Shown: positions 19,762-29,244 of the stretch, one piece after another | How positions within the stretch are numbered: the stretch's first letter is position 1 | How the letters are laid out: each line of letters starts with the position of its first letter | Source of the DNA: Brevibacterium marinum | GTDB lineage: Bacteria; Actinomycetota; Actinomycetes; Actinomycetales; Brevibacteriaceae | NCBI RefSeq assembly: GCF_011927955.1 | Contig: NZ_JAATJN010000001.1 | Location: 1,860,001-1,924,000, forward strand | DNA length: 64,000 nt | Reading direction: 5' to 3' | Made by a program: the position numbers and the translations under genes | Notes under the pieces: generated by a model | What the model saw: the letters and a program-made list of their open reading frames with translations, nothing else | Told to the model about the DNA's origin: nothing | Database searches by the model: none

Positions 19762-20424
19762 TTAGGAGATCGGTGCGCTGCGACGTTCTGACAAAGTGGT
19801 CAGCTCTGCGAGCAGATCACCGTTGAGCGTGAACGCGGTCATCGTCTCGTCGATGACGAGCTGTTCGGCCCCGTCGGTGCCGGCGATCTCATCGAGGCGA
19901 CGTCGATAGGCATCCTTGTACGGTTTCGTCTTGCCCAATGCGCTGAAGTCCCACATGCTCAGCGCGTGAGGCGGCAGCGAATAGTGCCGTCCCATCAGGG
20001 CGCCTATCGCCTGCCCTCCGGACAGGTCGCCGAGGTAGCGGGTGTAGTGATGGGCGATGACCTGTTCCGGCCGCTCAAGCCGATCGAGGCGGTCCGCATA
20101 CGCACGGGCGGCGCGGGTCACCGGCAGATCGTCGTCGGCGAGTCCGTGCACAGCGGAACTTGTAAGTTCTCGCAGGTCGCTGCGGATCCGTTCGTGACGC
20201 TGCAGGTGGGCGTCGTGGAACGGTGCGAAGACAGGATCGTCCGAGAAGTCGCGGGACTTCTGTTCGAGGGACTCATAGATGACCTCGTACTGGGTGAGCA
20301 GGAGGGCATAGGCGTGAGCATCGAGCCGGCCTTCCATGAGGTCGACCATGAAGTCAGTGTGTTCGACCTCGTCGTGGATCGTGGCTGTGTCGGACTTGAG
20401 GCGAGCGGAGAATGGTTCAGTCAT
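19762..20424 (-). CDS. hmuO: Heme oxygenase (biliverdin-producing), HmuO-like
   Basis: Degrades heme to release iron. The 220-residue protein matches the HmuO/HO-1 type: proximal heme ligand His17 in TATIHDEVEHTDFM and the distal-helix GDLSGGQAIG. Start ATG 20424 follows GAGGAAAC. An iron box lies 72 bases upstream over a TATACT -10. Heme uptake genes are not in the window. Confidence 0.94.
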   Translation of the reverse strand: MTEPFSARLKSDTATIHDEVEHTDFMVDLMEGRLDAHAYALLLTQYEVIYESLEQKSRDFSDDPVFAPFHDAHLQRHERIRSDLRELTSSAVHGLADDDLPVTRAARAYADRLDRLERPEQVIAHHYTRYLGDLSGGQAIGALMGRHYSLPPHALSMWDFSALGKTKPYKDAYRRRLDEIAGTDGAEQLVIDETMTAFTLNGDLLAELTTLSERRSAPIS

Positions 20425-20495
20425 GATGTTTCCTCAATGAGAGATCGATGATCCGGTTGTCGCTGGTTGGGGCAACTACAGAGCTGATTTTCACC

Positions 20496-20514
20496 TTAGT
20501 ATAGCCTGCCCTAA
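20496..20514 (-). promoter_or_regulatory. DtxR/IdeR-type iron box
   Basis: TTAGTATAGCCTGCCCTAA matches 15 of 19 positions of the known DtxR/IdeR consensus TTAGGTTAGCCTAACCTAA. On the minus strand it covers a -10-like TATACT (20503 to 20498), placing it to repress hmuO when iron is sufficient. The aldo/keto reductase on the plus strand starts 50 bases away but has its own candidate -10. Confidence 0.82.
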
Positions 20515-20563
20515 TCCAATCCCGGTCGCTTCACGTGCCCGTGCCGAAGGGTAGGCTGGAGCC

Positions 20564-21511
20564 ATGAAACGAGTGCAATTGGCTGATACGAATCTGATGG
20601 TCCATCCGCTGCAGTTGGGTGGCAATCCCTTCGGCTGGGGCGCAGATCGGGATCAGAGCTTCGCAGTCCTCGACGCCTACGCAGCGGCGGGCGGAAATTT
20701 CATCGACACGGCGGACGCCTATTCCGCGTGGGTCGATGGCAACTCGGGTGGTGAGTCGGAGACGATCATCGGCGAATGGATGAAGTCCCGCGGCAACCGC
20801 GATGACATGGTCATCGCGACCAAGGTCGGATCGCACCCCAAGCACAGGGGACTCGATCCGGCCAATATCCGCGAATGCGTCGATGATTCCCTGCGTCGCC
20901 TCGGAACGGACCACGTCGACGTCTACTATGCCCACACCGACGACGAAGACGTCGATCAGGTGGCGGTGGCGGAGACCTTCGACGCTCTGGTCCGCTCCGG
21001 AAAGGTCAGCTACCTCGGCGCCTCCAACTTCACCTTGGACCGTCTGCAGTCGGCGATGAATATCAGCGCCCAGTATTCGCTGGCCTGCTATCGCGTCGTC
21101 CAGGACCGGTACAACCTCGTCTCCCGTGATGCGGTCGACTCGCAGAAGCAGGCTTATCTGCGAGGCCAGGGAATCGCCGAGCTGCCGTTCCACTCCCTGG
21201 CCTCGGGATTCCTCACGGGCAAGCACACCGGGGGAGACAGCACGGGCAGCGTACGAGGCGCCAGGGTCGCCGACTTCCTCGAGGACCAAGAGGCACTCAG
21301 GGTGCTCGAGATCCTCGACGACGTGGCCTCGGAGCACAATGCGACGATGACGGCCACCGCACTGGCCTGGCAGCTGTCACACGATTTCATCCCCTCGACG
21401 ATCGCCTCGGCGCGGGTGCCCGAACAGCTGACGGAACTGCTCGCCGGAACCGAACTGCAGCTGACCGATGACGAGATCACGGCGCTCAACGAGGCCGGGA
21501 GGCAAGCATGA
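20564..21511 (+). CDS. Aldo/keto reductase
   Basis: NADPH-dependent oxidoreductase with a TIM barrel. The 315 residues carry the catalytic tetrad Asp48, Tyr53 (DTADAYSAW), Lys87 (IATKVG) and His124 (YYAHTDD). The length and LQLGGNPFGWG start are like the YajO/YghZ-type reductases. Substrate unknown. TAGGCT (20552-20557) lies six bases before the ATG, so a leaderless transcript is possible. The stop overlaps the next gene by ATGA. Confidence 0.88.
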   Translation: MKRVQLADTNLMVHPLQLGGNPFGWGADRDQSFAVLDAYAAAGGNFIDTADAYSAWVDGNSGGESETIIGEWMKSRGNRDDMVIATKVGSHPKHRGLDPANIRECVDDSLRRLGTDHVDVYYAHTDDEDVDQVAVAETFDALVRSGKVSYLGASNFTLDRLQSAMNISAQYSLACYRVVQDRYNLVSRDAVDSQKQAYLRGQGIAELPFHSLASGFLTGKHTGGDSTGSVRGARVADFLEDQEALRVLEILDDVASEHNATMTATALAWQLSHDFIPSTIASARVPEQLTELLAGTELQLTDDEITALNEAGRQA

Positions 21512-22170
21512 CGACCACAAGCCCACGGCTGGTCAACTGGGAGAACGGCACCGATCTGGTCATCGAGCTGCCGTTGGCGGTGGACGTGTCGGCCGTCTGG
21601 TCGAAACTCACCGACCGGGAAGCCGCCGGATCCTGGTTCGCACCCTTCACCATCGAGGACCGGAGTAGGACCGACTCCACCGATCAGAGCGGAACGGACG
21701 GCGAGGGAAGCGGGGCAGACGGTGATGGACAAAGCGGGGCCGACGTCGATGGCCGCAGCGGAGCGGACGGCGAGCCCGGCGAAACGATCAGGTTCGACCT
21801 CGGCGAGACCACGCTCGATGGCCAGGTCCTCAGCTGGGAGCCCGATGACCATGTTCTCGTCGAGCTCGACGACTTCGGTGTGCTGGGGGTCCAGCTGCTG
21901 GAGATCCCGCTCACTGACGGGGACGCGACGCTGCTCATCTTCACCCAATCCGCCGCCGATGTCGAGAGTGCGCGTCTCAAGGCTGCCGACTTCGGGCCGA
22001 TGTGGGATACTCACATGCGTCTGTTCGCCCGGACGCTGGGGCTCGAGGTCGTCGAAGCCGATGAGGCGGAGCTGCTCGCGATCTATGCGGACCTCGAGCT
22101 CGAGGACAGCGCGACCGGCGGAGCGGATGAGGACGGCGAGACCCGCGATGTCGACGAGGACGACGCATGA
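21508..22170 (+). CDS. SRPBCC / AHSA1-like protein with acidic repeat insertion
   Basis: A 220-residue START/Bet v1-like domain protein; function unknown. The N-terminal [29 protein letters not shown] and the C-terminal [16 protein letters not shown] are typical of the AHSA1 type. A Gly/Asp/Ser-rich stretch at about 62-90 interrupts the domain and is encoded by imperfect repeats. The tail is also acidic. It overlaps both neighbours by ATGA, so it is coupled to the aldo/keto reductase and tsaD. Confidence 0.75.
   Translation: MTTTSPRLVNWENGTDLVIELPLAVDVSAVWSKLTDREAAGSWFAPFTIEDRSRTDSTDQSGTDGEGSGADGDGQSGADVDGRSGADGEPGETIRFDLGETTLDGQVLSWEPDDHVLVELDDFGVLGVQLLEIPLTDGDATLLIFTQSAADVESARLKAADFGPMWDTHMRLFARTLGLEVVEADEAELLAIYADLELEDSATGGADEDGETRDVDEDDA
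21689..21780 (+). repeat. Imperfect tandem repeats within the SRPBCC gene
   Basis: About four imperfect units of 21-27 bases, each encoding variants of QSGADGDG, sit inside the coding frame. Confidence 0.7.
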
Positions 22171-23246
22171 GCGAACCCCTGGTGTTGGGCATCGAATCCT
22201 CGTGCGACGAGACCGGAGTCGGGATCGTTCGCGGCCGGACGCTGCTGACCAACACGATCTCCTCGTCGATGGATGAACATGTGCGCTTCGGCGGTGTGGT
22301 CCCCGAGGTCGCCTCACGTGCACACGTCCAGGCGATCGGGCCGGCGATCGCCGCCGCCTGCGATCAGGCGCACGTCGCTCTGAGCGACCTCGACGCGGTC
22401 TCCGTCACCGCGGGCCCGGGTCTCAGCGGTGCGCTGATGGTCGGAGTCGGGGCGGCCAAGGGACTCGCGGCGGCACTCAACGTACCGCTCTACGGGGTCA
22501 ACCACCTCGCCGCGCACGTGGCCGTGGACCTCGTCGCCGAGGACGTCGACGGGCTGACCACACCGACCATCGCACTCCTCGTGTCCGGCGGACACACCGA
22601 GATTCTGCGCATCGGCGACGTCGTCGACGACATCGAACTCATCGGCGCCACGATCGACGATGCCGCGGGCGAAGCCTTCGACAAGACCGCGCGCCTGCTG
22701 GGGCTGAACTATCCGGGAGGGCCGAACATCTCCAAGGCCGCGCTCGGGCAGCTCGACGGCAGCGGAGTCCCCGGTGATCGCACCGCTGTGAGGTTCCCGC
22801 GCGGTCTGGCGAAGAAGCAGGACCTGCGTGACCCCGAACGCCGATTCAACTTCTCATTCTCGGGACTCAAGACCGCCGCGCTGCGGGAAGTCACGAAGGC
22901 CGAGACCCTGGGCACCGACCTGCGGGTCGCCGACATCGCCGCTGGATTCGAGGATGCCGTCGTCGACGTCCTCGCGACCAAGACGCTGCTGGCTGCGGCC
23001 GACACCGGAATCAGCCACGTCGTCCTCGGTGGGGGAGTCGCTGCGAACTCGCACCTGCGCGAGGTGCTCGGAGCCAGATGCGCCGAGGCGGGTGTGACTC
23101 TGCGCGTCCCGCCACTGAGCCTGTGCACGGACAACGGAGCCATGGTCGCAGCCCTCGGGTCCGAACTCGTCCGCCGCGGAATCGGGCCGAGCGAGCTGTC
23201 ATTTGCCGCAGTCTCTTCATTGGATGTCGACCATGTCCTCGTATGA
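22167..23246 (+). CDS. tsaD: tRNA N6-threonylcarbamoyladenosine transferase
   Basis: Catalytic subunit of t6A synthesis. The 359 residues begin with the IESSCDET motif and contain [11 protein letters not shown], the metal-binding NHLAAH with His113 and His117, SGGHTEI, and the C-terminal [10 protein letters not shown] with the metal-ligand Asp. The ATG overlaps the SRPBCC stop. It belongs with tsaE-tsaB-rimI but is displaced by lysE, hmuO, an aldo/keto reductase and the SRPBCC gene. Confidence 0.96.
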   Translation: MSEPLVLGIESSCDETGVGIVRGRTLLTNTISSSMDEHVRFGGVVPEVASRAHVQAIGPAIAAACDQAHVALSDLDAVSVTAGPGLSGALMVGVGAAKGLAAALNVPLYGVNHLAAHVAVDLVAEDVDGLTTPTIALLVSGGHTEILRIGDVVDDIELIGATIDDAAGEAFDKTARLLGLNYPGGPNISKAALGQLDGSGVPGDRTAVRFPRGLAKKQDLRDPERRFNFSFSGLKTAALREVTKAETLGTDLRVADIAAGFEDAVVDVLATKTLLAAADTGISHVVLGGGVAANSHLREVLGARCAEAGVTLRVPPLSLCTDNGAMVAALGSELVRRGIGPSELSFAAVSSLDVDHVLV

Positions 23247-23829
23247 TCCCAACGCCGGAGACCGAATCTCTCGCACTCAGAACGGCGCCTCACGCGACGC
23301 AAGCGCAGGTGACATGAACTCCCACGGGCCCAACTCCGGGGATGTGCCTGACTTCCTCCCGCCTCGGCGATCAGGTGATGGGTGGACGGTCGGATCCGAC
23401 GGGCAGCGGCACTGGGGGCTCAACGGTGCCGCGGGGCTGATGCTGGTCGACCCCGAACAGGGTGTCCTCATGCAGCATCGCGCCCTGTGGTCGGTCGAGG
23501 GCGGAACCTGGGGGTTCCCCGGCGGCGCCCGTGACCTGGGCGAATCCGCCATCGATGCGGCGATCCGCGAATCCTGGGAAGAAGCAGGTGTGCCCGATGC
23601 CGAGGGCGAAGGCATCGAAATCCTCGACACCTACGTGCTTGACCTCGACGCGTGGACCTACACGACGGTCATCGCTCGCACCCTGCGCCATTTCGAACCG
23701 ATCATCAACGACCCGGAGAGCATCGAGCTCGCGTGGGTGCCCCTCGAGAAGCTCACTGACTACGAACTGCATTCCGGCGTGGCCTCATCGCTGCCCCTCC
23801 TCCTAGAGCTCCTCCGCCCGCACATGTGA
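23233..23829 (+). CDS. NUDIX hydrolase
   Basis: Hydrolase of a nucleoside diphosphate linked to another moiety. The NUDIX box follows the Gx5Ex7REUxEExGU pattern: GARDLGE, then RESWEEAGV. About 65 N-terminal residues are Ser/Asn/Gly-rich and not part of the domain. The start is uncertain: ATG 23233 overlaps tsaD by 14 bases (198 aa), while ATG 23314 has AGGTGA three bases upstream (171 aa). Substrate unknown. Confidence 0.8.
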   Translation: MSSYDPNAGDRISRTQNGASRDASAGDMNSHGPNSGDVPDFLPPRRSGDGWTVGSDGQRHWGLNGAAGLMLVDPEQGVLMQHRALWSVEGGTWGFPGGARDLGESAIDAAIRESWEEAGVPDAEGEGIEILDTYVLDLDAWTYTTVIARTLRHFEPIINDPESIELAWVPLEKLTDYELHSGVASSLPLLLELLRPHM

Positions 23830-24162
23830 GGAGCCGCCGGAGGCCGCAGGAGTCAGGGCCAGCGGCTTTGGCTGCAAGACTCCAGGGGTCAGGCATCTCC
23901 GGCTCCAAGGTCCAGCCTCAGTCTCAGCCTCAGCCGCAGTCTCAGTCTCAGCCTCAGGACCAAGGGTCTGCCTCATGCACCAGACTGCTTTGTACCAGGG
24001 GCGAGGGGCGCCCTGCCCACTGACTCCCTGCCCACCCACACCCGTGCGTTGCCGAGACCACTGTGCTGTGCCGAAACCACTGTGCACGCGCCGTTGGGTC
24101 GACGCGGCACCGTTGTCTCGGCGAGGCAGGGTCAGTGAGGCAGGGACGGCCAGGGAAGTGCT
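23830..24162. other. Intergenic region with hexanucleotide repeat
   Basis: About 330 bases without a convincing gene. It holds the CAGCCT/CAGTCT repeat at 23912-23958 and a short direct repeat GCCGARACCACTGTGC around 24052-24084. An antisense frame of 94 codons through the repeat encodes only Glu/Ala/Thr low complexity and was not called. Confidence 0.55.
23912..23958. repeat. CAGYCT-type short tandem repeat
   Basis: About eight consecutive 6-bp units alternating CAGCCT, CAGTCT and CAGCCG between convergent genes. Confidence 0.85.
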
Positions 24163-25290
24163 TCAGATGTAGGAGGTGCGCAGGTCGCTGATCAGGGAGC
24201 GGGTCACCTCGGTGAGCGAATCACTGGTCTTGAACACGTTCTGCAGACGCTGGTAGGGAACTCCGCGGTCGATGATCGAGGTGATGGAGTTGAGCTCATC
24301 GGCACAGCCCAGACGTTCGGCGATCGGGGTGAGACGGGCGATCTCGTCGGTCAGGCACTCGGTGACGAGCCGCTCGTCGGCCTCGGCGTCTTCGATGATG
24401 ATCGCGTCCATCCCGTAGCGGGCGGCACGCCATTTGTTCTCGTCGTGGAACCAGTCGGGCATCGTCGGCAGCGTCTCTCCGGCATCGAGGCGGGCGGAGA
24501 GGTCGTCGACGAGGCACTGGACGAGCGCCGTGATCGCAGTGATCTCTTCGAGCGTGGGCAGCCCGTCACACACCCTGACCTCGACGGTTCCCCAGTTCGG
24601 GGCAGGACGGATGTCCCAGCGGATCTCATTGATGTTGTCGATGATGCCCGTGGTGAGCATGTCACCCACGTACTTCTCGTAGTCCACCCACTGCTCGAAC
24701 TGGAACGGCAGTCCTGCCGTCGGCAGCTGCTGGAACATCATCGCCCTGTTCGAAGCGTAGCCGGTGTCCGTCCCACCCCAGAACGGCGACGATGCGCTCA
24801 GAGCCTGCAGGTGCGGAACATAGGCCAGCAGGGCATTGACGATCGGCAGAACCTTGTCGCGGGAGTCGATGCCCACATGGACGTGCACGCCGAAGATGAG
24901 CATGTTCCGCCCCCACCACTGGGTGCGGTCGACGAGTTCGAGGTAGCGGTCCTTGGCACGGACCTCCTGCGACTGCCACTGCGCGAAGGGGTGGGTCCCG
25001 GCGGACATGAGTTCGATTCCGCGATCCTCGGTGAGCCGACGCAGGGCCCCCATGGATGCGGCCAGGTCATCGGCGACCCCGGATACCGTCGAATGGACAC
25101 CGGTGACGAGTTCGATCGTGTTTGTGAGCATCTCGCCCACGATCTGCTTCTCGAACTCGGGTGCACGTTCGGCAACATCGGTCAGCAGAACCTCTGCCGC
25201 GGGAGTCAGATCGAGACTGCCACCGTCCAACAGTGCCAGTTCCCATTCGACTCCGAGCGTGGAGCGGGGTGAGCGTGCGAAATCGACCAT
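24163..25290 (-). CDS. Carboxylate-amine ligase, YbdK / glutamate-cysteine ligase family 2
   Basis: ATP-dependent ligase of the GCS2 family. The 375 residues begin MVDFARSPRSTLGVEWELALLD, where GVEWEL holds the conserved metal-binding Glu. HVHVGI and NEIRWDIRPAPNWGTVEVR match the active-site region. Activity could be gamma-glutamylcysteine formation or another amide ligation; the true substrate is not clear in mycothiol-making actinobacteria. TATGAT (25302 to 25297) lies six bases before ATG 25290, so the message is probably leaderless; an upstream extension to 25350 crosses this promoter and is rejected. Confidence 0.86.
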   Translation of the reverse strand: MVDFARSPRSTLGVEWELALLDGGSLDLTPAAEVLLTDVAERAPEFEKQIVGEMLTNTIELVTGVHSTVSGVADDLAASMGALRRLTEDRGIELMSAGTHPFAQWQSQEVRAKDRYLELVDRTQWWGRNMLIFGVHVHVGIDSRDKVLPIVNALLAYVPHLQALSASSPFWGGTDTGYASNRAMMFQQLPTAGLPFQFEQWVDYEKYVGDMLTTGIIDNINEIRWDIRPAPNWGTVEVRVCDGLPTLEEITAITALVQCLVDDLSARLDAGETLPTMPDWFHDENKWRAARYGMDAIIIEDAEADERLVTECLTDEIARLTPIAERLGCADELNSITSIIDRGVPYQRLQNVFKTSDSLTEVTRSLISDLRTSYI

Positions 25291-25439
25291 GGACCGATCA
25301 TAGTATTGCGTGCCCGCATTTCCGGTCGACGGCCGATCGATGTGCGTCACATTCGGCCCGCATCCCGCTGGCGCTCAGAGAACCCGATCATAGAGACATT
25401 CACGCGATCCGTTCATCACCGTCGCTCAGGCGGTCTGCT

Positions 25440-26537
25440 TCAGGCGGTCTGCTCTGCACCGTCGCTCAGGCGTGCGCCGGACGTCGAGTCGAAGAGGTGG
25501 ATGCGTGAGGCCTCGGGGGCCACCCGCACGGTGTCACCTCTGGCCACCCGCGTCCGCCCGTTGACCCGGGCGACTATCGACTCATCGCCGGCTGCCATTC
25601 CCGCCCGGCCGTGCACGTACGCATCGGCGCCGAGCTCCTCGACGAGGTCCACGCTCACCTCCAGGCCGCTGCTCGACTCGAGCCGGAAGTCCTCGGGACG
25701 GATCCCCGCCGTCACCCGAGTCCCGGTGAGCTCGGAGCGCTGGGCATCACTGAGTCGGATCTCGGACTCGCCGATCCGCACCGTTCCGTTCTCCACGGGC
25801 AGATCGATGAGATTCATCGCCGGCGAGCCCATGAACCCGGCGACGAAGAGATTGGCCGGACGGTCGTAGAGGGCCCGAGGTGTATCCACCTGCTGCAGCC
25901 GTCCGTCGGCGAGGACGGCGACTCGGTCGCCCATCGTCATCGCCTCGACCTGATCGTGGGTGACATAGACCGTGGTGACGCCGAGGCGGCGGGTGAGTGA
26001 GGCGATCTGTGCACGGGTCTGCACCCTCAGTTTGGCATCGAGGTTGGACAGCGGTTCGTCCATGAGGAACACCTGGGGTGAGCGGACGATGGCCCGGCCC
26101 ATGGCCACACGCTGCCGCTGTCCGCCCGAGAGGGCCTTCGGCCTCCGATCGAGATAGGGCTCGAGGTCGAGCAGCTGTGCCGCCTCGCGAACTCGCTCGT
26201 GCCTCTGTGCCTTGGCCACACCGGCGATCTTGAGTGCGAAGGCCATGTTCTCGCCGACGGTCATATGCGGGTAGAGGGCGTAGTTCTGGAACACCATGGC
26301 GATGTCGCGTTCGCGGGGTGAGAGCCCGGTGACATCGTCGTCGCCGATTCTGATGTGCCCGCCGTCGACGGGTTCGAGGCCGGCGAGCATGCGCAGAGTC
26401 GTGGACTTGCCACACCCGGATGGTCCGACGAGGACGAGGAACTCGCCATCGGCGATGTCGAGACTGATTTCGTTGACGGAGGGAGTCAGCGCCTGCGGGT
26501 ATTGGCGCATTGCCTTGTCGAAAGTGACGGTTGCCAT
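25440..26537 (-). CDS. Sugar/polyol ABC importer ATPase, UgpC/MsmK type
   Basis: Cytosolic ATPase driving a carbohydrate importer. The 365 residues have Walker A GPSGCGKST at 38-46, signature LSGGQRQRVAMGR, Walker B VFLMDEPLSNLD and the C-terminal MalK-like regulatory domain with GIRPEDF. It follows xylB; its ATG at 26537 lies nine bases after the xylB stop. The partner permeases and binding protein are on the divergent side of the regulator, so the importer is split across two transcripts. Confidence 0.93.
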   Translation of the reverse strand: MATVTFDKAMRQYPQALTPSVNEISLDIADGEFLVLVGPSGCGKSTTLRMLAGLEPVDGGHIRIGDDDVTGLSPRERDIAMVFQNYALYPHMTVGENMAFALKIAGVAKAQRHERVREAAQLLDLEPYLDRRPKALSGGQRQRVAMGRAIVRSPQVFLMDEPLSNLDAKLRVQTRAQIASLTRRLGVTTVYVTHDQVEAMTMGDRVAVLADGRLQQVDTPRALYDRPANLFVAGFMGSPAMNLIDLPVENGTVRIGESEIRLSDAQRSELTGTRVTAGIRPEDFRLESSSGLEVSVDLVEELGADAYVHGRAGMAAGDESIVARVNGRTRVARGDTVRVAPEASRIHLFDSTSGARLSDGAEQTA

Positions 26538-26545
26538 GGTGAATC

Positions 26546-28162
26546 TCAACCTTTCAGGGGTGCGTCGGCACCCGACGATCCGCGGTGATCATTGTCGGAG
26601 TCCTCGTGGGCAGGAGCGGTGTGGTCGGCAGCGAGGCCGGTGTGGGCGAATGAGCGGTACTGGCCGCGCACCCGTGATGGTCGCGGGTGCAGGGTCGCGA
26701 CCAACTCGACCTGCCACCTCGGTGAGGTCCCGGTCAGCGTCCACGCCGCCTGTCGGGCGGCTCCGATGGCCACGTACTCGGCCTGTTCGGGGACGTCGAT
26801 GGGGACGGTGAAGATGTCCCTGGCCACCTCGCGCACCGCAGGGTTGCGGGCCGCCCCACCGATGAGCAGGAGCCGTGAGATGGTCACCCCTTGACGCAGC
26901 ACCGCATCGAGGCCGTCGGCCAGTCCGCACAGCATGCCCTCGACGAATGCCCGAGCGACGTTCTCCGGCGAGGAGTTCGCCAGCGTCATGCCCTCCAGCC
27001 TGGCCGTGGCATCCGGCAGATTGGGGGTGCGCTCGCCCTCGAAATAGGGCACGAGGGTGAGTCCGTTCGCCCCGGGGGTCGATGCCAATGCCAGAGCTGC
27101 GACGTCGCTGTGATTGGTGCGCAGCAGCCCCGCCGCGGAGTCGAGGACCCGAGCGGCATTGAGGGTCGCGACGAGGGGCAGGCGCCCACCGTCGGCCGAT
27201 GCGAATCCGGCGACCATGCCGGAGGCATCGCTGATCTCCAGCGTGGTCGGGCTGAAGACCGTGCCCGAGGTGCCGATCGAGATGACGACATCGCCCGAGG
27301 CGGCTCCCAGTCCCAGTGCGGCCGCCGCGTTGTCTCCCGCACCCGGGCCGACGAGGATGCCCTCGGGCGTGGACCCGGCACTTTCGTGCGGGCCCAGGAC
27401 TCGGGGCAGGAGGACGGCTGCGCCGTCGAACTCAGGTTCGCCCGCATCTGCGCCCGGGGCATCGGAGGCTTTTCGGATCGCGGTCGTACCGGAGGTGTCT
27501 TGGCTCGCGCCGCCGCATGCTTCCCGAGCGGCGGCGCCGAACGCCGCCTGGAAGAGCTCATGATCGTAGCGTCCGGTGGCCGCCGAGAAGTACGCTGTGC
27601 CGCTGGCATCGGAGGCATCGGTGACGAGCGCCTCGAGGTCGGCCCCTCGCGGCGCGCCCGAACTGCTCGGCCCGTAGCCCAGCAGCCGCCAGGTCAGCCA
27701 GTCGTGGGGCAGCGCCACCGCCGCCACTCGGGAGGCGTTGTTCGGTTCGTGGTCGCGCAGCCACCGCAGTTTGGCGGCGGTGAAGGAGGCGACCGGGACG
27801 ATGCCGGTGCGCTCGACGAATTCGTCCGCACCGATCTCGGCGATGAGTCTTCGCGCTGCCGCGTCGCTGCGCAGATCGTTCCACAGCAGCGCATCCCGGA
27901 TGACCTGCCCCCGGTCGTCGAGGGCGATGAGACCGTGTTGCTGACCGCTGATGCTCACGGCGGCCACGTCTGCGAATCCGCCCGCATCCACGATCGCCTG
28001 CTGCAGCGCCGACCACCACGCCTCGGGGTCGACCTCGGTCCCGGCAGGGTGAGGGGCGCAGCCGTCGCGCAGGATCTCTCCCGTGGCCGGCTCGGCGATG
28101 ACGACCTTGCAACTCTGCGTCGAGGAGTCTACGCCGGCAACCAATGAGCGTTCGATCCTCAT
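26546..28162 (-). CDS. xylB: Xylulokinase
   Basis: FGGY-family kinase phosphorylating D-xylulose. The protein has 538 residues, longer than the usual 480-500. N-terminal AGVDSSTQSCKVVI, ISGQQHGLI, LLWNDLRS, and the ATP-domain ISIGTSGTV and LLIGGAARNPAVREV support the family. Extra length comes from low-complexity Ala/Ser/Asp/Gly stretches near 175-190 and 215-245. It overlaps the regulator upstream by ATGA. Together with the dehydrogenase it suggests a pentitol to xylulose-5-phosphate route. Confidence 0.9.
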   Translation of the reverse strand: MRIERSLVAGVDSSTQSCKVVIAEPATGEILRDGCAPHPAGTEVDPEAWWSALQQAIVDAGGFADVAAVSISGQQHGLIALDDRGQVIRDALLWNDLRSDAAARRLIAEIGADEFVERTGIVPVASFTAAKLRWLRDHEPNNASRVAAVALPHDWLTWRLLGYGPSSSGAPRGADLEALVTDASDASGTAYFSAATGRYDHELFQAAFGAAAREACGGASQDTSGTTAIRKASDAPGADAGEPEFDGAAVLLPRVLGPHESAGSTPEGILVGPGAGDNAAAALGLGAASGDVVISIGTSGTVFSPTTLEISDASGMVAGFASADGGRLPLVATLNAARVLDSAAGLLRTNHSDVAALALASTPGANGLTLVPYFEGERTPNLPDATARLEGMTLANSSPENVARAFVEGMLCGLADGLDAVLRQGVTISRLLLIGGAARNPAVREVARDIFTVPIDVPEQAEYVAIGAARQAAWTLTGTSPRWQVELVATLHPRPSRVRGQYRSFAHTGLAADHTAPAHEDSDNDHRGSSGADAPLKG

Positions 28163-29160
28163 CGCGACTCCTCGGCCCGCGCTTCAACCTGCGCTTCAAC
28201 CTGCGCCTCGGTCTGCGCTTCGGCCCTCGAGCCGTCGAGGATCTCGAGGGCCAACGATGTGTCGACGATCGCAACATCGAGGATCCCTCCCGCACAGGCT
28301 GCGCGAACGGCCTCCGCTCGCGGGGCCCCGCGAGCCACACCGACGGTCGTCGCGGCGTTGCGCAGCTGCTCGAGAGTGACGGCGATGACGCGGTCGTCGA
28401 TGGTGTCGACCTCGTCTCCGGCGGCGTCGAAGAGGCGACCGGAGGCCTCGGCCACCGCTCCGTCGGCCACCCCTGCCCGGCGCTGTTCGGGGCTGCACTT
28501 CTCCCACACCGAGGATTGGCCCTCCGCCCAGGCGGCGACCGAGACGACCGCGAGATCGAGATCGTCTGCGGCTTCCAGCGCACTCGAGATCTCGGGCAGG
28601 GCGCTGAGGTCAGCGGCGGTGTCGGCCTCGGTCACCAGCAGGGGCGCGGGCAGACGAACCATGGTCACCGCTGCGTCCTGTCCCAGACGGGCGAAGATCC
28701 CGGTGCTCGGGCGCCGCGGACCCAACTGGAGGGCACCGGCGAGCTGGACGACCGTGCAACGGGGGAGTGCAGGGGCGAATTCCGCTGCGGCATCCAGCGT
28801 CCGTGACCAGGCGAGTCCGATGCGCATCCCCGCCCGGGCGGAGCGATCGACGTAGGAGAGTGCGGCGCGCCCCATGCGCCGGGACTCATCGGCGTCCTCC
28901 TCGAGATCGACGACGACCGCCGAGCTCAGACCCAGTCTCTGGGCGAGACGTGCGGCCAGGCCGTCCTCGTCGGCGGACTCGGCCTCGATCGAGATGGTCA
29001 CGACCCCGTGGTCAACGGCTTCCTGCAGCAGTCGGGCGACTTGGAAGCGGCTGAGCCCGTGCGCTTTGCCGATCTCCACCTTCGATCTGCTCAGGACGTA
29101 GTGCTCTCTGGCCAGCTGAGCCAGGAACCGGCGGTGTCTGGCGGTGGGCGCTGTGCTCAT
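28159..29160 (-). CDS. SorC/DeoR-type sugar-binding transcriptional regulator
   Basis: A 333-residue regulator with an N-terminal helix-turn-helix (HYVLSRSKVEIGKAHGLSRFQVARLL) and a C-terminal sugar-phosphate-binding domain of the SorC type (GMRIGLAWSRTLDAAA, AVVSVAAW, GDEVDTIDDRVIAVTLEQLR, VARGAPRAEAVRAAC). ATG 29160 follows AAAGGAGA. The last 20 or so residues are Glu/Ala/Gln repeats. It heads the xylB-ATPase transcript and sits opposite the importer operon, so it probably controls both. Confidence 0.87.
   Translation of the reverse strand: MSTAPTARHRRFLAQLAREHYVLSRSKVEIGKAHGLSRFQVARLLQEAVDHGVVTISIEAESADEDGLAARLAQRLGLSSAVVVDLEEDADESRRMGRAALSYVDRSARAGMRIGLAWSRTLDAAAEFAPALPRCTVVQLAGALQLGPRRPSTGIFARLGQDAAVTMVRLPAPLLVTEADTAADLSALPEISSALEAADDLDLAVVSVAAWAEGQSSVWEKCSPEQRRAGVADGAVAEASGRLFDAAGDEVDTIDDRVIAVTLEQLRNAATTVGVARGAPRAEAVRAACAGGILDVAIVDTSLALEILDGSRAEAQTEAQVEAQVEARAEESR
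28176..28225 (-). repeat. 12-bp tandem repeat in the regulator 3' end
   Basis: Four copies, two of them near-identical, of a 12-bp unit (GCTTCAACCTGC on the plus strand) encode an Ala-Gln-Val-Glu-type repeat at the regulator C-terminus. Confidence 0.85.
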
Positions 29161-29204
29161 GGCTCTCCTTTCGGGATCGACGACGGACAAGCTCGGCGCT
29201 CATG

Positions 29205-29220
29205 TGTGAGCTATTGCACA
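29205..29220. promoter_or_regulatory. CRP/GlxR-like site in the divergent polyol promoter
   Basis: TGTGAGCTATTGCACA differs at one defined position from the CRP/GlxR consensus TGTGA-N6-TCACA. It lies 45 bases upstream of the regulator start, so it could serve catabolite control of either direction. TATTGCACAT recurs exactly at 29212 and 29242, 30 bases apart. Confidence 0.5.
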
Positions 29221-29244
29221 TCTGATTAAATCATGACACAGTAT

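Noticed and set aside
18806-19765. Plus-strand 319-codon frame opposite lysE
   Set aside because: It is antisense to a well-supported transporter gene and overlaps rimI; composition is typical of a shadow frame.
23803-24087. Minus-strand 94-codon frame through the CAGYCT repeat
   Set aside because: It encodes only low-complexity Glu/Ala/Thr from the simple repeat and has no supporting signals.
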